Origin: Bedellia somnulentella
Lineage: Eukaryota > Arthropoda > Insecta > Lepidoptera > Bedelliidae
Reading direction: 5' to 3'
Assembly (NCBI GenBank): GCA_963576735.1
Contig: OY755179.1
Span: 7,241,255 to 7,305,254, forward strand
DNA: 64,000 nt
A program made the position numbers and the translations under genes. The notes under the pieces are model-generated. The model did not search any database, had not been told where the DNA came from, and worked only from the letters and a program-made list of their open reading frames with translations. This document shows, one piece after another, positions 22,254 to 36,400 of the stretch (position 1 is the first letter of the stretch; every line of letters begins with the position of its first letter).

Positions 22254-23192
22254 TCTATACTTATAATAAATCTATAGAGAGGTCAATTCTGTACATGAAA
22301 TATATTTTCAATATATATATCAGGGGGTGATAAGTATTCGATACTGGTGCCAAAAATGCAATCAGTAAAACTTTTGTCTGTCTGTCGGTTTGTATGTTCC
22401 TTATGAAAAACAAAAACTACTCGACAGATTTTAACGAAACTTGGCACAATTATTTTTCATACTCCTGGGCAGGTTATAGTATACTTTTCAGCAGAGTAGT
22501 GAAAGGGAATTTTGGGAAATTTTGGAAAAACGTTAGTAGTGACTTTATTTTTTAAGCTTTCGTCGCGTGTGCAGCCTTAATAGTTAAAGTTACATAGGAA
22601 TCACGAATAACGGAAATATTCTTCATAAAATTGTCTAAAATATATCCCTCAACAGCATATGTCTATCTTTTATGGTTGACTCACAATAACTCGTGTAACT
22701 CCTAATAGCTTAGCAGTTCGAAGCGTTCAGATTATATTTGTTTACTCTTACGTTTGTAATACTCTCGCTCATCCCTAATTTAAAAAGTTAACATTATTAC
22801 TTATTTAATAAAAAAAGAATCATAGAAATCGGTAGAGAAACACCGAAATTAAACATGAAATAAGCCATCGCGCAGGTGACCAAAACCAAATCATTACTAA
22901 TTTACATATAACACACTAGATGCATCCTACGTCGCGGGATGGTTTATTTTTTATATTGTTATAAATTCTTTATAGCGTTTTACTCAACTTCAACTCAACC
23001 TGAAAATTTGCTTAATAACGGAGATACTGAACCGTTCATTAAAGCGCATTCAAAATCCCAAAGCTACACTGTTCAGGAGTGCTAAAAATCGCAATCAATG
23101 CGCTAAATATCACAAATGTTTAGCAGTGATTGAAGAAACCTCGGATATTTAAAAACTAACGCTACCCGTGCGAAGCTGGGCCGATCCACTAG
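22254..23192 (+). mobile_element. Non-autonomous Helitron
   Basis: Begins TCTATACTTATAATAAATCT after an A and ends ACCCGTGCGAAGCTGGG, then CTAG (23189-23192) before a T. The CTGT microsatellite is reduced to about three units, unlike the other copies. Confidence 0.85.
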
Positions 23193-23199
23193 TTTTAAA

Positions 23200-24875
23200 T
23201 AAGCATGGCACCATAAATGTATGCTATATAAAAGTCTATTTTCAAGTTAATCATTTATGATATCATTTTTAATGAAACTTACTCCCCTCGCCTCACTATC
23301 TACCTAATTAAACCATAAAACAAATATTAGTAAGCAGCTATTTTAATCAGAACAAGATGTTCGTCTCACGATCTTCCGAGAAAAATCGTTGACCAATATT
23401 TGCACGGAATGAATAGCTCACGTTTTCATAAACAACACAGTTTTTCCAGAACTTTACCTCTTGCGGCGTAGATAATTATTAATTAATATATGATCTGACG
23501 ATAATTACATTTTCTTTCTTTCTTTTCTTTTATTACCACATTAAACTGTGACTAATTAAAGTTACTAGACGAAGGGTGTGGCCTACTTCCAAAGTAAACC
23601 AAAGCCTTCAAAATTCCACCTAGGTACATTCCAAAGTACACACTAATGTCATCGTAGTGCACTTTCGAGTGACAGCCAGATCTTACAACTATCTACTGGC
23701 AGATCTGCACTCATAAACAATGTCCCATTTTCAAATTGGTGTCATGTCGCTTTTTTCAGTTTCTGGTCTGGATATCTCAGTTAGTCCGAGACTTTCATTC
23801 AAGAAAACAAAAATTAGCCATTACAATTGTGATGGAGCACGACGACGTGGTGTAGTGTGTCCTGTCCTCACGAATATTTTACTCTCTCGCAAATGAAATT
23901 AATTTTAAATTTATAAAGTATTAAGCTTGTTTTCGACGAATAATTGTCAATCAAGAAAAACTAAAATGGCTTGGCAGCCAATCATCGCTGTTTTAAGTAA
24001 ACGCTTACTTCTATAATACAAAATATGTAATATATTTTGTCGTTTCTTTTCTAAAAGTTATCGAACTTGCTTTTCCATCGTAGTCTCTAAATATATTTTT
24101 TTTCTATTTAGTATTAAGTAATTCAACTGAGTCGTAAGAATATTATTTTTTCCTGATAAGAAGTCAAATTTAAAATATGATATACTTAAAGTAAAATATT
24201 TTTTCTATTCCGATATAGGTCAAAAATATATGACTAAGTGATAAAAAAAGTATATTTTGTTTACAACTCTAACTTAAATGGAATAGAAGTTGATTTAATG
24301 GAAAATAATACTGTGTATAATTGTATATAGCGCTAGTGCGTATTAATAAACAAGAAGTCTTAGTTTCAGATATAAGCGGCTTTACATACGATTTTTTTTC
24401 AATGCAATATAACTAGTTTTTTAATAAGTGTGTTGAAATTGTATTTTGCTTGGAAATCGTTTAGTAGATCTACAAAAATATTAGCTTTAGTGGTTGAGTC
24501 ACTGACTTCTTCTATCGTAATCCTAAAAGAAAAGTGGACTGCTACAAATTCAAAATAAAGGGCTGACTTAAAAATAATAATAAACACTAATTTTAAAAAA
24601 TCTTCTGATAAGAATCTAAATCTTAAAGTTTTTTTTTAAATCACAAAGCACTGACGCGCCACAAATAAAATCAGTTTCTCCATATTATATTATACAGTAA
24701 GAGGATAAAACCATGAAAACTATAAATAAAAAAGTGGTCTCCAAATTCTCCAAGCGCATTGCATAAACACTCGCTTATTATTTGTTTTTATCAACAGCAA
24801 ACAAGACATTGGTAGGTATTGCATTCCTGCATGATACCAACCCTCCCCGTCCGTGAACTACAAATTGCATTTATT
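23200..24875. other. AT-rich stretch, nothing recognised
   Basis: No exon, RNA gene or repeat family could be identified between the Helitron and the GC-rich promoter-like block. Confidence 0.5.
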
Positions 24876-24879
24876 GCAT

Positions 24880-25080
24880 TCGGAAAATGGCTGCTTCGGG
24901 GATGATCAGCTGTGCGCGCGGCTTTTCCCCACGCAATATCCCCTCCCCCTCCTAACCCAGACTCCCCGCCTCCCCCCGCGTTTCCTTTCCGTCCCCGCCC
25001 GCGCCCGCCCGCACGCAGTCTGCATTTGAACATCGTTCGTTTCACGCGTGCGTGTCTATGGCTCATCTCTCATCAATAAA
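24880..25080 (+). promoter_or_regulatory. GC-rich, C-skewed promoter-like region
   Basis: The only strongly GC-rich block for many kb on either side. The + strand is dominated by runs of C and CCGCCC/CCCGCCC boxes (GC-box-like) between 24935 and 25020, followed by a possible start region. It lies immediately upstream of a putative non-coding exon ending in a consensus donor at 25217. I infer the promoter of a plus-strand gene, most simply PPP1R14, whose coding exons start at 45.7 kb. A different gene or an antisense transcript remains possible. Confidence 0.45.
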
Positions 25081-25217
25081 AAAAAGTGATTCTCCTCCGT
25101 GACCGTGTACCGTTTTGTGAGTGCAAAGTAGTGTCTTTGTGTGCTACTAAAGTGTCTTCGAGGGATTCCCTCAGTGAGCGTGACGCGGGGTCAACGACCT
25201 CGTTCGTAGATATCACG
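25065..25217 (+). other. Putative non-coding first exon (5' UTR) of the PPP1R14 gene
   Basis: A segment of balanced composition between the C-rich block and a perfect donor, ATCACG|GTAAGT, at 25218. It contains no convincing start codon with a long frame. The first coding exon of the PP1 inhibitor (45689 on) begins with an acceptor preceded by 15 nt of untranslated sequence, so an upstream non-coding exon is required, and this is the best candidate in the window. It implies a ~20.5-kb first intron. The link is inference. Confidence 0.42.
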
Positions 25218-25393
25218 GTAAGTCCATCTTTCGGCAATTTGAATATTTTAAATACCGAATAACGGTGAGGAGATTACTGAACTTGAACAGTCTTCTGCAT
25301 TCAAACTTTAGAAATCTATAAAAGTGTGTCAAAAAGCAACGACTATTTTAGTTTCGATCGATGGAAAATCTAAATTTTCGGCCGAATCCATTA

Positions 25394-25449
25394 CGGCATG
25401 TAGGCTCTAATCTAATAGCCGAACTATTAGATTAAAGCCGAACGCATGC
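25394..25449. repeat. Small imperfect inverted repeat
   Basis: GGCATG...CTAATCTAATAG faces CTATTAGATTA...CATGCC around CCGAA. It lies 180 bp inside the putative first intron of PPP1R14 and could be a tiny foldback element or an RNA hairpin. Confidence 0.55.
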
Positions 25450-26592
25450 CACAAAATAGACAAAAAATTCTATTGATTATTTTTATATTAAGCTACATTT
25501 AGGTACATTATAAAGTTATATTTTTTATGCAAATACAAGTTATTTTAATAAACCAACAATTAATTACCTTTTCAAAACTGAATAATTGACTCTATAGAAT
25601 AGAAGATGCATTGTTTTTGTCTGTTATGGTCCTGTGATTCGCATAATAGAGGATTGCATCGAGCTCGCGCCGCCGCCGTTTGTTTCATGCATTCCAAAAT
25701 ACACGGCCGATTGCATAGCAGCTATTATAGTGTACTATAATTGGCAACAATTCGTGTCGAATATTATTTTTTGCAGTACAGATTGTACACTTTTTTTTAA
25801 CTGATTTGCATAGCGACAAATTTTTAACCTAAGTCCGGTTGCTCGCTATTTACCGACATTCTTTTTTAGATAAAATCATAGTATGTACAAATTTTGAGTT
25901 ATTATAACAACTTAAAGAAATATATATGTTTCCTTTTCATTGATTATTAGAATCTGTTTAATATTATATGTATAATTGTACTTGTAAAAAATACAGCCAC
26001 CAAAATTGGTAATAGATTGAAATCAGACTAAAATAATTAATTTTGAAGCTAGTACTTTAGTTGATCTGTGGTTGATCTGCTATTTATCATTATTTCGTTT
26101 TCAAACATCAACATTCTCATCTCAATTGCAATTTTATTGTATGTGTTGTGTATGTTTAGACTTCTATTCTAAGACATCAACACTTGTGGCATTCATTATG
26201 CTATGCTGCGGTGCTTTATTTTCTTTCACTTCACTGCTTTAGTAAACATCAAGAAATTATTCCTTTTTACCTATAGTAAGTAAGGCTAAGCAGGGAAAGG
26301 AAAAATGTGAATTTAATGATGGCAATTTTTTAATACGCTTATATTAGCTTCGGTTGTTTCCTTATTGTTTTATTAATATTAAGAGATTTGCACATTATTT
26401 GTGACTTGATTTCCCTATTCATTTGCCCGTTAATTTTATGTCTTCAAAAAGCATCGAAAAAAAGCGTCATTGAGAGTTTTTATAATGCTGTTTTAAATCT
26501 CAATTAATAGATCAATGTAATGGCCTGCTCAATAAGAATAAACGAGGAGGGTAATATCAATTTCATCCTTGTTACAAAATATTCGGCCCGAT

Positions 26593-26640
26593 AAAAGCAG
26601 TTGTAGACATCTCAAAATTGAGATGTCCACAACTGCTTTG
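26593..26640. repeat. 46-bp near-perfect palindrome
   Basis: AAAGCAGTTGTAGACATCTCAA is followed directly by its near-exact reverse complement ending ACAACTGCTTT. Intronic, function unknown. Confidence 0.7.
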
Positions 26641-27889
26641 CCCTTTTGAGGCAAACCTAACAAACTTGGCATAAAAATCTGTTTTGTACTTTTTGGCATA
26701 CAGAAAATGGTTACCCGAAATTTCGAATAGAAGTAATCGAAGTACTCCTCAGCTCAGCGCTTGAACTGAAATGACTGAAACACACATACAGACTGACACA
26801 TTTGGTTATAAAAGCCCAAATCCGTTAGTTGCGTATTACGACCCTGGCAATGGGGTAATGATATTCTAATTCAACACCAAACGGACAACATATCTTCTAA
26901 ATCAACTAATGTGATTGTAAACATAAAATGTTTCAAACATAAAATTCATTTATCGGAATTTTTTTCATACAGTATTAATTATCTGTTATTCATTAAATTT
27001 GAGTGGACTTTCCTTATTCCATATTATTATTTGATACAATCAAGTATTCATTTTGTTGGCTAAAATATTATTTTATTGATTTCTGAACATCTCAAATAGC
27101 AGGCGAAGGTGAACCTTACTGAAGGATTAGACTTCACAAGGCAACAGACGCCCTTAGTTCCTCCAATAGAAAGTTTTTACATGAATATAATTTTTTCAAG
27201 GATCAGACAATATTTAATAACGATCTAGAGTACTTGTGTGCGCAATTTGTTTTGTAAAAAAATATCAACAAATTTATCCCTGTGTTTTTGATACCTTGAA
27301 AGTAACAGGCTTGCGTTCCTAAATGTAAAGACTCAAATCAAGACAAGCACTAATAACCATAATTGCTTTTACGGCTTTATTATTTTACAATATATTTGGC
27401 GTTGAAAAATATACACTCAATAAGCTAAACCACGTTTTATTTCATATAATCTGTGTTGAATATGTTTCTCATATGGGAAAGCCATGTTATATTACTAGAG
27501 TGTATACTCATACACTCACACAAATGTGTGTGGAAGTACATATGTGATTGTTTCTACTAGCAATACGCACGCGTGGTATATGAATTGAGGCCTACTCGAT
27601 GTAAACACGGCTGGTAAAAGTCCGATGATTCATCTTTTCTAGGTAAACGGTACAAGTCAATGGGGTTTCATACTATACCCGTTGCGTTAGTTTTTAAACT
27701 GTGCCTTAAATAATAAAAGAGTAAACATACGTTAATACGTGTATAAACCGCATTTCTTATCTGAACACCGATATTTAGTCATAATAATATTTGTGAAACT
27801 TCTCACACACATACTCACGGCCATATTAATAAAAAGGTGAAGTCAGGAAAATTAACTTTTATAAGACTATTCCGACACTCTTTAAAAAT

Positions 27890-28130
27890 ATATATACATA
27901 CATACATACATACATATACTCACGGCTATAAATCCCTAGAAGGGGTAGCCAGAGCCAAGGAATACGAAATTTCTCAGCCACTTTTGGAAACTTGTGAGGG
28001 GAAAAGATGGTAAAATAAAGGTTGTTGGTGATGGGTCTCCAACCGCATCGCCCAAAAATCCCTTAAAAGCCCCCAATACCCGTACCCCCACCGGAAGAAA
28101 TGGGGTAGTGCTAAGCCGGCACTACATAGC
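27890..28130 (-). repeat. Family B repeat with (ATAC)n
   Basis: (CATA)n, then CATATACTCACGGCTATAAA, CCCTAGAAGGGGTAGCCAGA and ending GCCGGCACTACATAGC; minus sense. A degenerate plus-sense copy follows at about 28375-28545. Confidence 0.8.
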
Positions 28131-28549
28131 ATATATATAAACTTTTAAAAATTTTGGCTCTATAGACAAAGTGATTGTAGATCTTAAAGGACATCTCTAT
28201 TTCAAACCTTCATGCAAAGACGGATTTCGCTTCAAAATTACACGTTTCGCTTTATAAGCTATAGAAACATAAATTTGACTGCTTTTTGACGAACAATTAG
28301 GGAATACATGTGATGAGAAGTGATGCATTATCAAACTTATTTCTCTCTCTCACTACTCTCTCCAAAGTCCCAAATCCCTTAGATGTATGGTATGTCACCC
28401 ACGGAAAAATATGGGATAATGAATGATATTGTTTAGCGTTGTGCCTGGAAATCCATCAGCAACTTTAACTTTTAGAAGTCCCTAAGAAGTTATTGGTGCT
28501 GCAGATCTGGCTTCCCCCTTTGGGATTAGAGCCGTGAGTACTGGAACGT

Positions 28550-31270
28550 AGGTAATTAGGAAACCTTTTTTTTATAGACCAATATTTTTAATGGCCTCTT
28601 TATCTCGAAAGCAATAAGAATATGTGATAAGATTTGAAATCTTATCATAAGATAATTGTTGTGGTAGTTAATAATTCATTCCGTACTCGTAACTTTATAC
28701 ACATTGCAAAATAAAACAGTAGATTTTAATATAACGCATAATAATCCGCGAAAACATAAATGCAGGAAAGACCTATGCCCTGTCATTCATCATTTTCTTA
28801 CCATCTTGCTAAGCTTACGGAAAGTATTAGGTAATGGATGGATTGATATCAGGTGACGGCCACGCAGCAGGACGTTTGAATATTATATAGAAAGCATTTT
28901 GAAAAATGCAGGCGAAAGCAAATCCTTTTTGCGAAGAAGAAATGAGAACGTATGAGAATATTGATGAGTGCGAGCGATGCGTTTGATTGATCCGTTTGAT
29001 CAGCATCGTTCATATTGGCGTCTCTGATTACCTCAAAGACAATTAACAGTGAATTAAGAAAATTAGCTGTTACTATTATTAAATGTGTATTGTATGCTTG
29101 TATATTGTCCCAAATAAATAAGTAGTGTGGCCCCCCCCGCACCCCCTTTACTAAGTCATCGCGCCAGAACTAGGCCGCCTACTACACGCCCCGTCTCGGT
29201 CAGCGCGTGAACATATTGCACTTGCCATCTTTACTACATCCATTTCCTAACTCTGATGTAAGAGACATACTTTGCAATTTTGTAAATTGTACCACATCGC
29301 TTTGGTGTATTGTTCAACATTATTTAATGTAAATGTTATATGCATCTTTTATGCGTATTTTTACTGTAAATGACTTCGAAAATAATCGTACTTAGTATTT
29401 TCACAGAAACCTCACATTCTTGAGAATTATGAATTCCAAGGTTCTGTCTCTCTTTCTAAGAAATAAAGCCGTGAATATAGCTCGAACAACTAACACATTT
29501 CTCGCTTGCCTCAGTAAAAATGCAACCATAGACGAAACTAACTGTTAACTAAAAGTTGTCCATGTGTATTCTATTAATAAATGGAGATTCATAGTTTACT
29601 TGTTAAATCGACGGTGGTCCGACGGCTATTTTTGTTTGGTGACGGCAGCTGTACCGTTTCATAGCGCTTTTATGTGACTACTCGTGTTAACCGTGATAAA
29701 TATAGCTTCACGCTATTATACTTCTGTGGTAGCAGTGCAAGTGGTACTAATAATTTTAATACATTATTTGTTGAACCATCACTTAAACTGGTTGCTCTTG
29801 GTTTTGTAGCGGTTACAGTTTGGAATGGTTTCAGGTTTGTTATTTACGAGATAACTAGAGATCTGAAACTCTTATTGTGATCGTTATGTCATATGGTCAC
29901 AGCTTAACCAAGAAATTTAGACTTACTGCGGGGAATACCTTTAAGAAACACTTTAAACCTTGGCCTACTCATGCATTATAAAACACGCCTAATGTTAACA
30001 CACATAACCTTAGACCGAAATTTAGAGAAGATTAATGATATCGCTACACACAAATAAATTCTTTATCTCCAAATGAGTGTCATGTCAATCAATACCCAGT
30101 TAGGTACTTATCTGGGTTTCTTAGTCGTTTTGAACGCTTGATTATAGAATAGAAAAGAAAACCAGGGATGCACATCTTGAAAATATATATTTGCAAACAA
30201 TACAGTTTTGCAGTGTGGTTTCATGTTCCTGAGCGCATACAAAACCGTCAGTCCCGGCTACTATCGCGGTAGTAGCCGTCTGTGTGAAATCCAAAAAAAA
30301 CCAGCGTGATAGACTATGTTCAAAACACCCAAGTAGGTAGGCACTAGCCTCTCGATTATTCATTCACGACGTATATCTTTTGCGCTGTGTTGATATTAGA
30401 TACTTCTGTATATAAAAGTAAAGTAAAAGGTTAAAAAACAATCATTTTATACAAAATAAATTTTAGCGAATCGACAGGAAACCTTTTGCAAGCCGTAAAT
30501 AGTTAATTAGCTACTACACGTACATTTTACACGTTGACATCGAGTCAACAATCGATATTCGTCAACCCATACCTTGATTAGTAGCTGTTTATTTAGCAAA
30601 TACCGATTCTTGCTATGATTGTTGACCAAACAAATATACACTCTCTTGTTAGTTAAAGCAGAAAATATTTCCAGACCTTCAGAAATAAATTGATGACTTT
30701 CATAAATAAAATATTAAATTGATAAAATATACAAATACCAAATTGAATATCGTGTGGAAGTAAGTACATGATAGTATTTATTTTAAAATAGAAATGTGTT
30801 ATACAAAGGAGACAAAACCTTACAAGTATTATGTAGTCATTAATTAATTTTGAACAATTTGTGTCCCTTTGAACACAAATCTACAGAGTTACACTACCAT
30901 TAATTATATCTATAAATCAATTCTACAGAAACTTATAATTACACTTCCACAAAACCGTTATAACCATCGACTAATTTTCTGATTGGGAGCTCGCCCATTA
31001 ATTTCTCCAACTTTAATTTGAACTTTCCAAAAGTAATCTTCAGAAGTCCATAACCGTAGTTTGTTTTGCGTAGGAGCAGAAGTTAATGTTGTCATGTGAA
31101 ACAAATAGCTGGAGAATAATGCTGTTTCGACAACCTGGGACCCATGTGTTTAAATCCTTGATCATGATCAGACCTTCACCTTCTGTAACTTTTTAAAGAA
31201 TTCTTCTCCTTAAAGAACGGCAGAGGTGGTAAATCCTTTGAACTTCACCAGGCAATTTGTAACCATCCTC
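28550..31270. other. Inferred intron, no genes recognised
   Basis: Several 60-100-codon open frames occur on both strands (for example 28849-29142 and 29674-29880), but none shows a domain, splice context or codon bias. A C-run at 29132-29153 and short local inverted repeats are present. Confidence 0.5.
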
Positions 31271-31272
31271 CG

Positions 31273-31396
31273 TAGCATGAGGCGTGTGAGAGCGAGTATG
31301 ACAAGAGAGAAGTGAGATATTGACAGATTTTGTATAAGGAATCTGACAGTTTCTCACTTCTCATGTGACAAACGCGCTCTCACAAGCCTCATGCTA
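31273..31396. mobile_element. 124-bp foldback MITE
   Basis: TAGCATGAGGCGTGTGAGAG at the left and CTCTCACAAGCCTCATGCTA at the right are inverted. Inner halves (GAGAAGTGAGA and TCTCACTTCTC) also pair, so nearly the whole element folds into one hairpin. Confidence 0.75.
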
Positions 31397-31789
31397 CTAG
31401 TGCACGTTCAGAGAACCAATATTTATATGTATTACACACGTCACTGCGATATCTTACCAATATCTTAACTCTTCCCGTTAAACCAAGGCCAAACTGGAAT
31501 AGGATATAGCCACGAGGCAAGGGCATCGGCTGACCTCATGCATGAAATGTTGGCGCATGTACATGAACCTCGTTTGTTGAAATCACTATCACTAATCAAT
31601 TTCAAGCGAACTGCAGTTTCAGCTACTTAACTAAACGTTTTAGTGCACGACAGAAATGGAGCGAAGGACGATTTTGATGCAAGAAAAAGAAATTCTATTG
31701 CTGTTACGGAACCACCAACTTATCTGGAGAAAGTGTGGAGGCACCTACTTTATAGATAAACAACTGACCTTAATTAAGTTGACCTTACT

Positions 31790-31870
31790 ATGAAGATTTT
31801 TCGGAAGAGATCGCTTTTACTGATAAAACTGCCAATTGTACTTCATTCTTAAACTGCATTTATTCTTAAG
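31790..31870 (+). repeat. LINE 3' UTR fragment (GGAAGAGATCGCTTTTA family)
   Basis: Matches segments at 43775-43870 and 59825-59900: GGAAGAGATCGCTTTTAnnGATAA...GCCAATTGTAC. The longest copy (59760-59960) ends in AATAAAG and an ATTCTATTCTATA tail, as expected of a retroposon 3' end. Confidence 0.6.
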
Positions 31871-31934
31871 TATTTATTTTGGTGGGATGAGTTATCATTC
31901 TATTATATTTTTAATCTCTCGCAATTCCACGATT

Positions 31935-32085
31935 ATACATACATAACTATATTCACGCCATTAGTTCCCATTGGGGTAGGCAAAGACTATCGATCGCCAT
32001 TCTCGCCAAGACAATCCTCTTTATCTTCATTTACAGCCATCAATATTTTCATACATGCTCTTTTATTCTTCATACATACTTATAT
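31935..32085 (-). mobile_element. RTE LINE 3' end fragment
   Basis: Minus sense: ATTCACGCCATTAGTTCCCA, TTGGGGTAGGCAAAGACTAT, CGATCGCCATT and the codons for the RTE C-terminus up to CATACATGCTCTTTTATTCT. Tail (ATAC)n at the left. Confidence 0.75.
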
Positions 32086-33134
32086 TGTAATATGTTTGCT
32101 ATTAAATACACATATTGATGTATATGTATAGGTATTTAGATTGTTGCGAATACATTAGAAAATATGAGGGGCTGTTTAGAGGTAAAGTTAGCATTCAATG
32201 GGAAATATGAGACTTTTACTAGTAAATTTTGTATCGATGGTTGTCTCCTATCAGATTAATACTTGATTAATACGACATAAAAAAATATATTTCTAAAAAG
32301 AGCACTTTACACAGATCAAAAACTTGGCGGAAAACATTTAAAAATTTATCTAGCAACCCTGCGTCATTTTCAGAATAGTTGGGGTCTCTATAAGGTGTAT
32401 ATCCATCATTTAAAATTTTTGGAAAGACATTTACGCTTAGAGTGGTATGACTCTTCCTGTGGCTGTCGTACTATGAAACAAATTCGGCATTATTGTTGTT
32501 GGAACGTTTATATCCTTTAATTTTACTCTCCAAAAACGTCCGGAATATTAGCAAACATTGATGAGTGTGCGGGGCAAGCTGTAGTAATTATTCAATTATT
32601 ATGTTCTTTCTGCCAACTCAATTCTTTTTTCATCCGATATTGTATAGAGTAAGTCTAGATTCGGTAGTCAGACCTATAAGCCATTTTACTATATAAAACA
32701 AGTGTAAGAGGACTTACTTGTTCGTCGCGGCGCGCTCGGATGCGCGCGTGCTATGCGCTCTGCCGACATTCACCACGCTTTTCCGTTAGCTGTACGTACG
32801 GACATTGCGCACTCATCATACTAGCCCCAAACTTGGTACAGTACAATCTACTAAAACTCGCAAACTGATACTGCAATTACTAGTGCGCATTCCTATCGGT
32901 CGTAGCAGTTATTCTTAAAATTCATATTATTATCGGGTTTTTATTCTCATACAAACTTCGTTTGTGTGGTATCAAATTTTAGGATTTACTCTTAAGCACT
33001 GGTTAGGCTCTTTGTACGGTATTGAAAAACCTCCCTCTCATCCCCCAGACTCATCAATCTTCTCGTTTATGCTATTTAGAAGTTCACTTCGGACTGCCGC
33101 ATTAAAAAAAACTTATCTTAACTGAAAAGTTTGA

Positions 33135-33400
33135 CGACGTCAGTGGTCGAGTGGATAGGTGACTAGCTTCTTGGCCCGGAGGTCGCGGGTTCGATCCCCG
33201 CTGAGGGCAACATTGATGTGATGAGCATAAATGTTTGTATCTTAGTCATGGATGTTATTTATATGTGTATTGTATAATATTAAATATATCGTTGAGTTAG
33301 AATCCCATAATACAAGTTTACTTAGTTTGGGGTAATTTAATCTGTGTTAAATATGTCCGTATATTTTTTTCAAGTATCTATGTAGCCGAGCCGGCCTCTC
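33135..33400 (+). repeat. tRNA-derived SINE, second family
   Basis: The head has an A-box-like GTGGTCGAGTGGATAGG and a B box GGTTCGATCCCCG at 33188-33200, followed by a body with GATGAGCATAAATGTTTGTA and GTGTTAAATATGTCCGT. No acceptor stem can be formed, so it is not a functional tRNA gene. Confidence 0.75.
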
Positions 33401-36400
33401 CTCTACTAGCAATACCATATACACCACCACATCAGAGGCATGAGACATCAGACATAAACATATAAACATAACATCAACGCATGAACAATTCTTTGTTTTA
33501 AACCAAGTAATACCTACTATAGGTCAAGTGAACAAAATCCGCATAGGAACTCGTTCCACTTCGTAAACTTTGAAGGCCTCATGTATTTAATTACTGAAAT
33601 CATCAAACGCTTAGTCCAAATTAAGGAAACCATAAATATTATTAAGAAGGCCCATGTTAAGAAATAGACACAAACTTTGGCTAATATCATAAATGAATTC
33701 GTAAATTACGGCATCGCGGTTAGAAACCCATCTTTTTCTGACCATATTTCCTATACTTAACCTAACTCTAAAATTGACGCCGGAATGTTTGATGCCATGA
33801 TCTGACTTACCCATTCTGAAATTAAAGTCTTTGATATAGATTAGATGGTAAACATAACATAAAAATGATGATTTAATGTCAATGTTCTTCATTTAAAAAT
33901 GAGGGGTATGTTTTCATGAATCTAAATACGTCAGCTACCTCGGGCATAGCAATAATATTGATGACTCAATAAATGTAGAAATAGATTTAGTAATTGCCTT
34001 ATGTTATAAATCATGATTCAGTAATTACAGAGCAAAGTCGATGTTTTCATAACAGCTTTTGTAATTATTGAATTGAGCTCATTCAATTTATTTACTAATA
34101 TAATATGGACTATCGAGTTTCGACTTTGCTTGAGGCTCCCCCCCCGCCTCGTTGCTGTTTGAAAAACTTATTTTAATACATGAAATAAAATTTTAAAAAA
34201 CAATTGTGGCTTCAGTATTATAATTTTACAGTTTTTTACTTATTAAATTGAATAAACAATTCAAATAACGAAGCCACATCTAATATGCTATAATAAAAAA
34301 AAGCAACAGAAATCATTGCGTATATGTACAATGCAATTTTTTGGCGTCTGATTTCTAGTCCCACAGCGGTTTCACGGTTTGCCTAGCTTAGGGGAGAATA
34401 GCGTGAGTTACCTACCACCCTCTAGTGGACGGGGTGAAGCATTCTTTGAAGTTTAAGCACCCTTTGACAACGTGGCGCCCCGCGAAGAGCGCTTTTAACA
34501 GAGCTTTTTTAAAATTTTAGAAATCTAGTTTACACATGAAAATCTTTTCTGCTACTGTTTTAAGTAAGATACTTTTTTATAATAAGCCCGTGTGATCATG
34601 ACAAATAAGTGATTAATTGTGGTTAAAAAAATATGTATATATATTGGTAGTGGAGCCAAAAGGATCATTTAAGATGGATTTAAAAATATATTTTCTTCCG
34701 CACTCTGAGGCTATATCATATAAGGATCTATATATATCAGGAATGATATCTAATTTCTCTTATATTCTCAATCATATCTCTTTTAGATCTTATTTTTGCG
34801 TGTGTGGTAACAAACACCCATCTTGTCATCCGACGAACAATAACTCATCATGTTTAGGAAAGTCGGTCAAACCTCCCACATGGCTATCGCGGCGATCAGA
34901 CCACGTGAAATGATAGCTATTAATACGTGCCATGGCTGGATTGTACTTGACATACATTGAGACCGGCTCTGCGTATTATCAAACCAGAAACTGACTTGCT
35001 GAAACATTTTTTTATTTATATTATACTCATGGCTTAAAAATCCATAAAAGAAAGAAAAACATTTATTCATTGCTAAGCTTGGGTAAACAATACATGAAAC
35101 AACAACAAAATAATATTAAGGTTGGTTTTACAACAAAAGAAAAAATAAATAAATATATGTGTTAACAAAGATAAATAAAAAAAAAACTCAAAATAAAACA
35201 TTAGTTACAAAATAATAAAAAAACAAACATAAATTAAAACGAACCAAAATATATGATGAAAAGGTAAAGAATTGGAATTATTATTACTACTTTTGGATAT
35301 CGAGTGGGGAGAGGATGGTAAAATAAAGGTGGTTGAGTCTTGAAAAGCTTCAGTACCCTAATCACATAACAATCAACTAAAACATTTTGCTTATCAACTC
35401 ATCTCGCATCCTCGCCATCATTACAAACTGCCACAAGCGACCGTAACCGAAGAACATACACTAATAAAGTCACGCCAATATTGCTCTTGGGATAGACAGA
35501 TATACGACCAGCACCAGCACTCTGTACGATCCATGTGGACTTCGTCGGGTCATTCACATTCAACAATCTTTGCATGCTAATCTTGCTCTTTTATTTTACG
35601 CAATTTAGACATTTGTATTTTAGCTCTAAAAGAACTACTTGAGAGAATCCAGGTTTTTAGCAATGGAAATAAATATGAAATAACCGACGAAATAATTATG
35701 CTGCTAAAAAAATATCATTAATAGAGTAAAGTAAATGTGATCAAAAAGTTTGCCTCTCCAGTTTAAAAATGACCTAAGCGATTGTTGATGACGATTTGAC
35801 TACCCTTATTTATGATTATAGCCGTGACTATGTATGTGAATGCTGTGTAGGTGTATGTAATGGGAACGGAGTACAATATACGTTATCGTGAGTAATTTGG
35901 CAGTAAGTGCGAATGACTGATGAATGTGGGACAATGGCCTCTTAAAGCCATTGCACACACAACACACCACGATTTTTGAACGCTTCGTCAACGCAAGTTT
36001 CTGAATAGGCGCCCTTTTGTTGTCAGAAGAGTATGGATTCGTGCGTTTGTCTTTCATGTGCTTTGCTACAATATCCCGCGTTGCCGGCGCACTTATAAAA
36101 CGCTATGTACAAACTAGTACAAACAAAGGCCCTTGATGGTTGGCCTCCACATGGGTATTTCATTTGAAACAATAAAATATATTTTCTCAATGCCAATATT
36201 TAAATATGCTTCTTGTTTCATATACAAATATTATTTAATGCTAAATATTCATTGGAAATGAATTGAGCATTGTGAATTATTGTGATGCATGCAGAGTACG
36301 TAAGGATATTATTTTGATTGATGTGATAATTTTATTTTCTTTGAGTATTTGTTGGAATATTTACATAGTATTTATTTGCGAAAATTATTAAAAGGTTCTT

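Noticed and set aside
24791..25066. 91-codon Gly/Arg-rich minus-strand frame
   Set aside because: It is the reverse reading of the C-rich promoter-like block; composition explains the absence of stops.
28849..29142. 97-codon minus-strand frame
   Set aside because: No recognisable family, poor codon bias, within an inferred intron; treated as chance.
33143..33205. Possible tRNA gene
   Set aside because: A and B boxes are present but no acceptor stem can pair and the body continues as a SINE.
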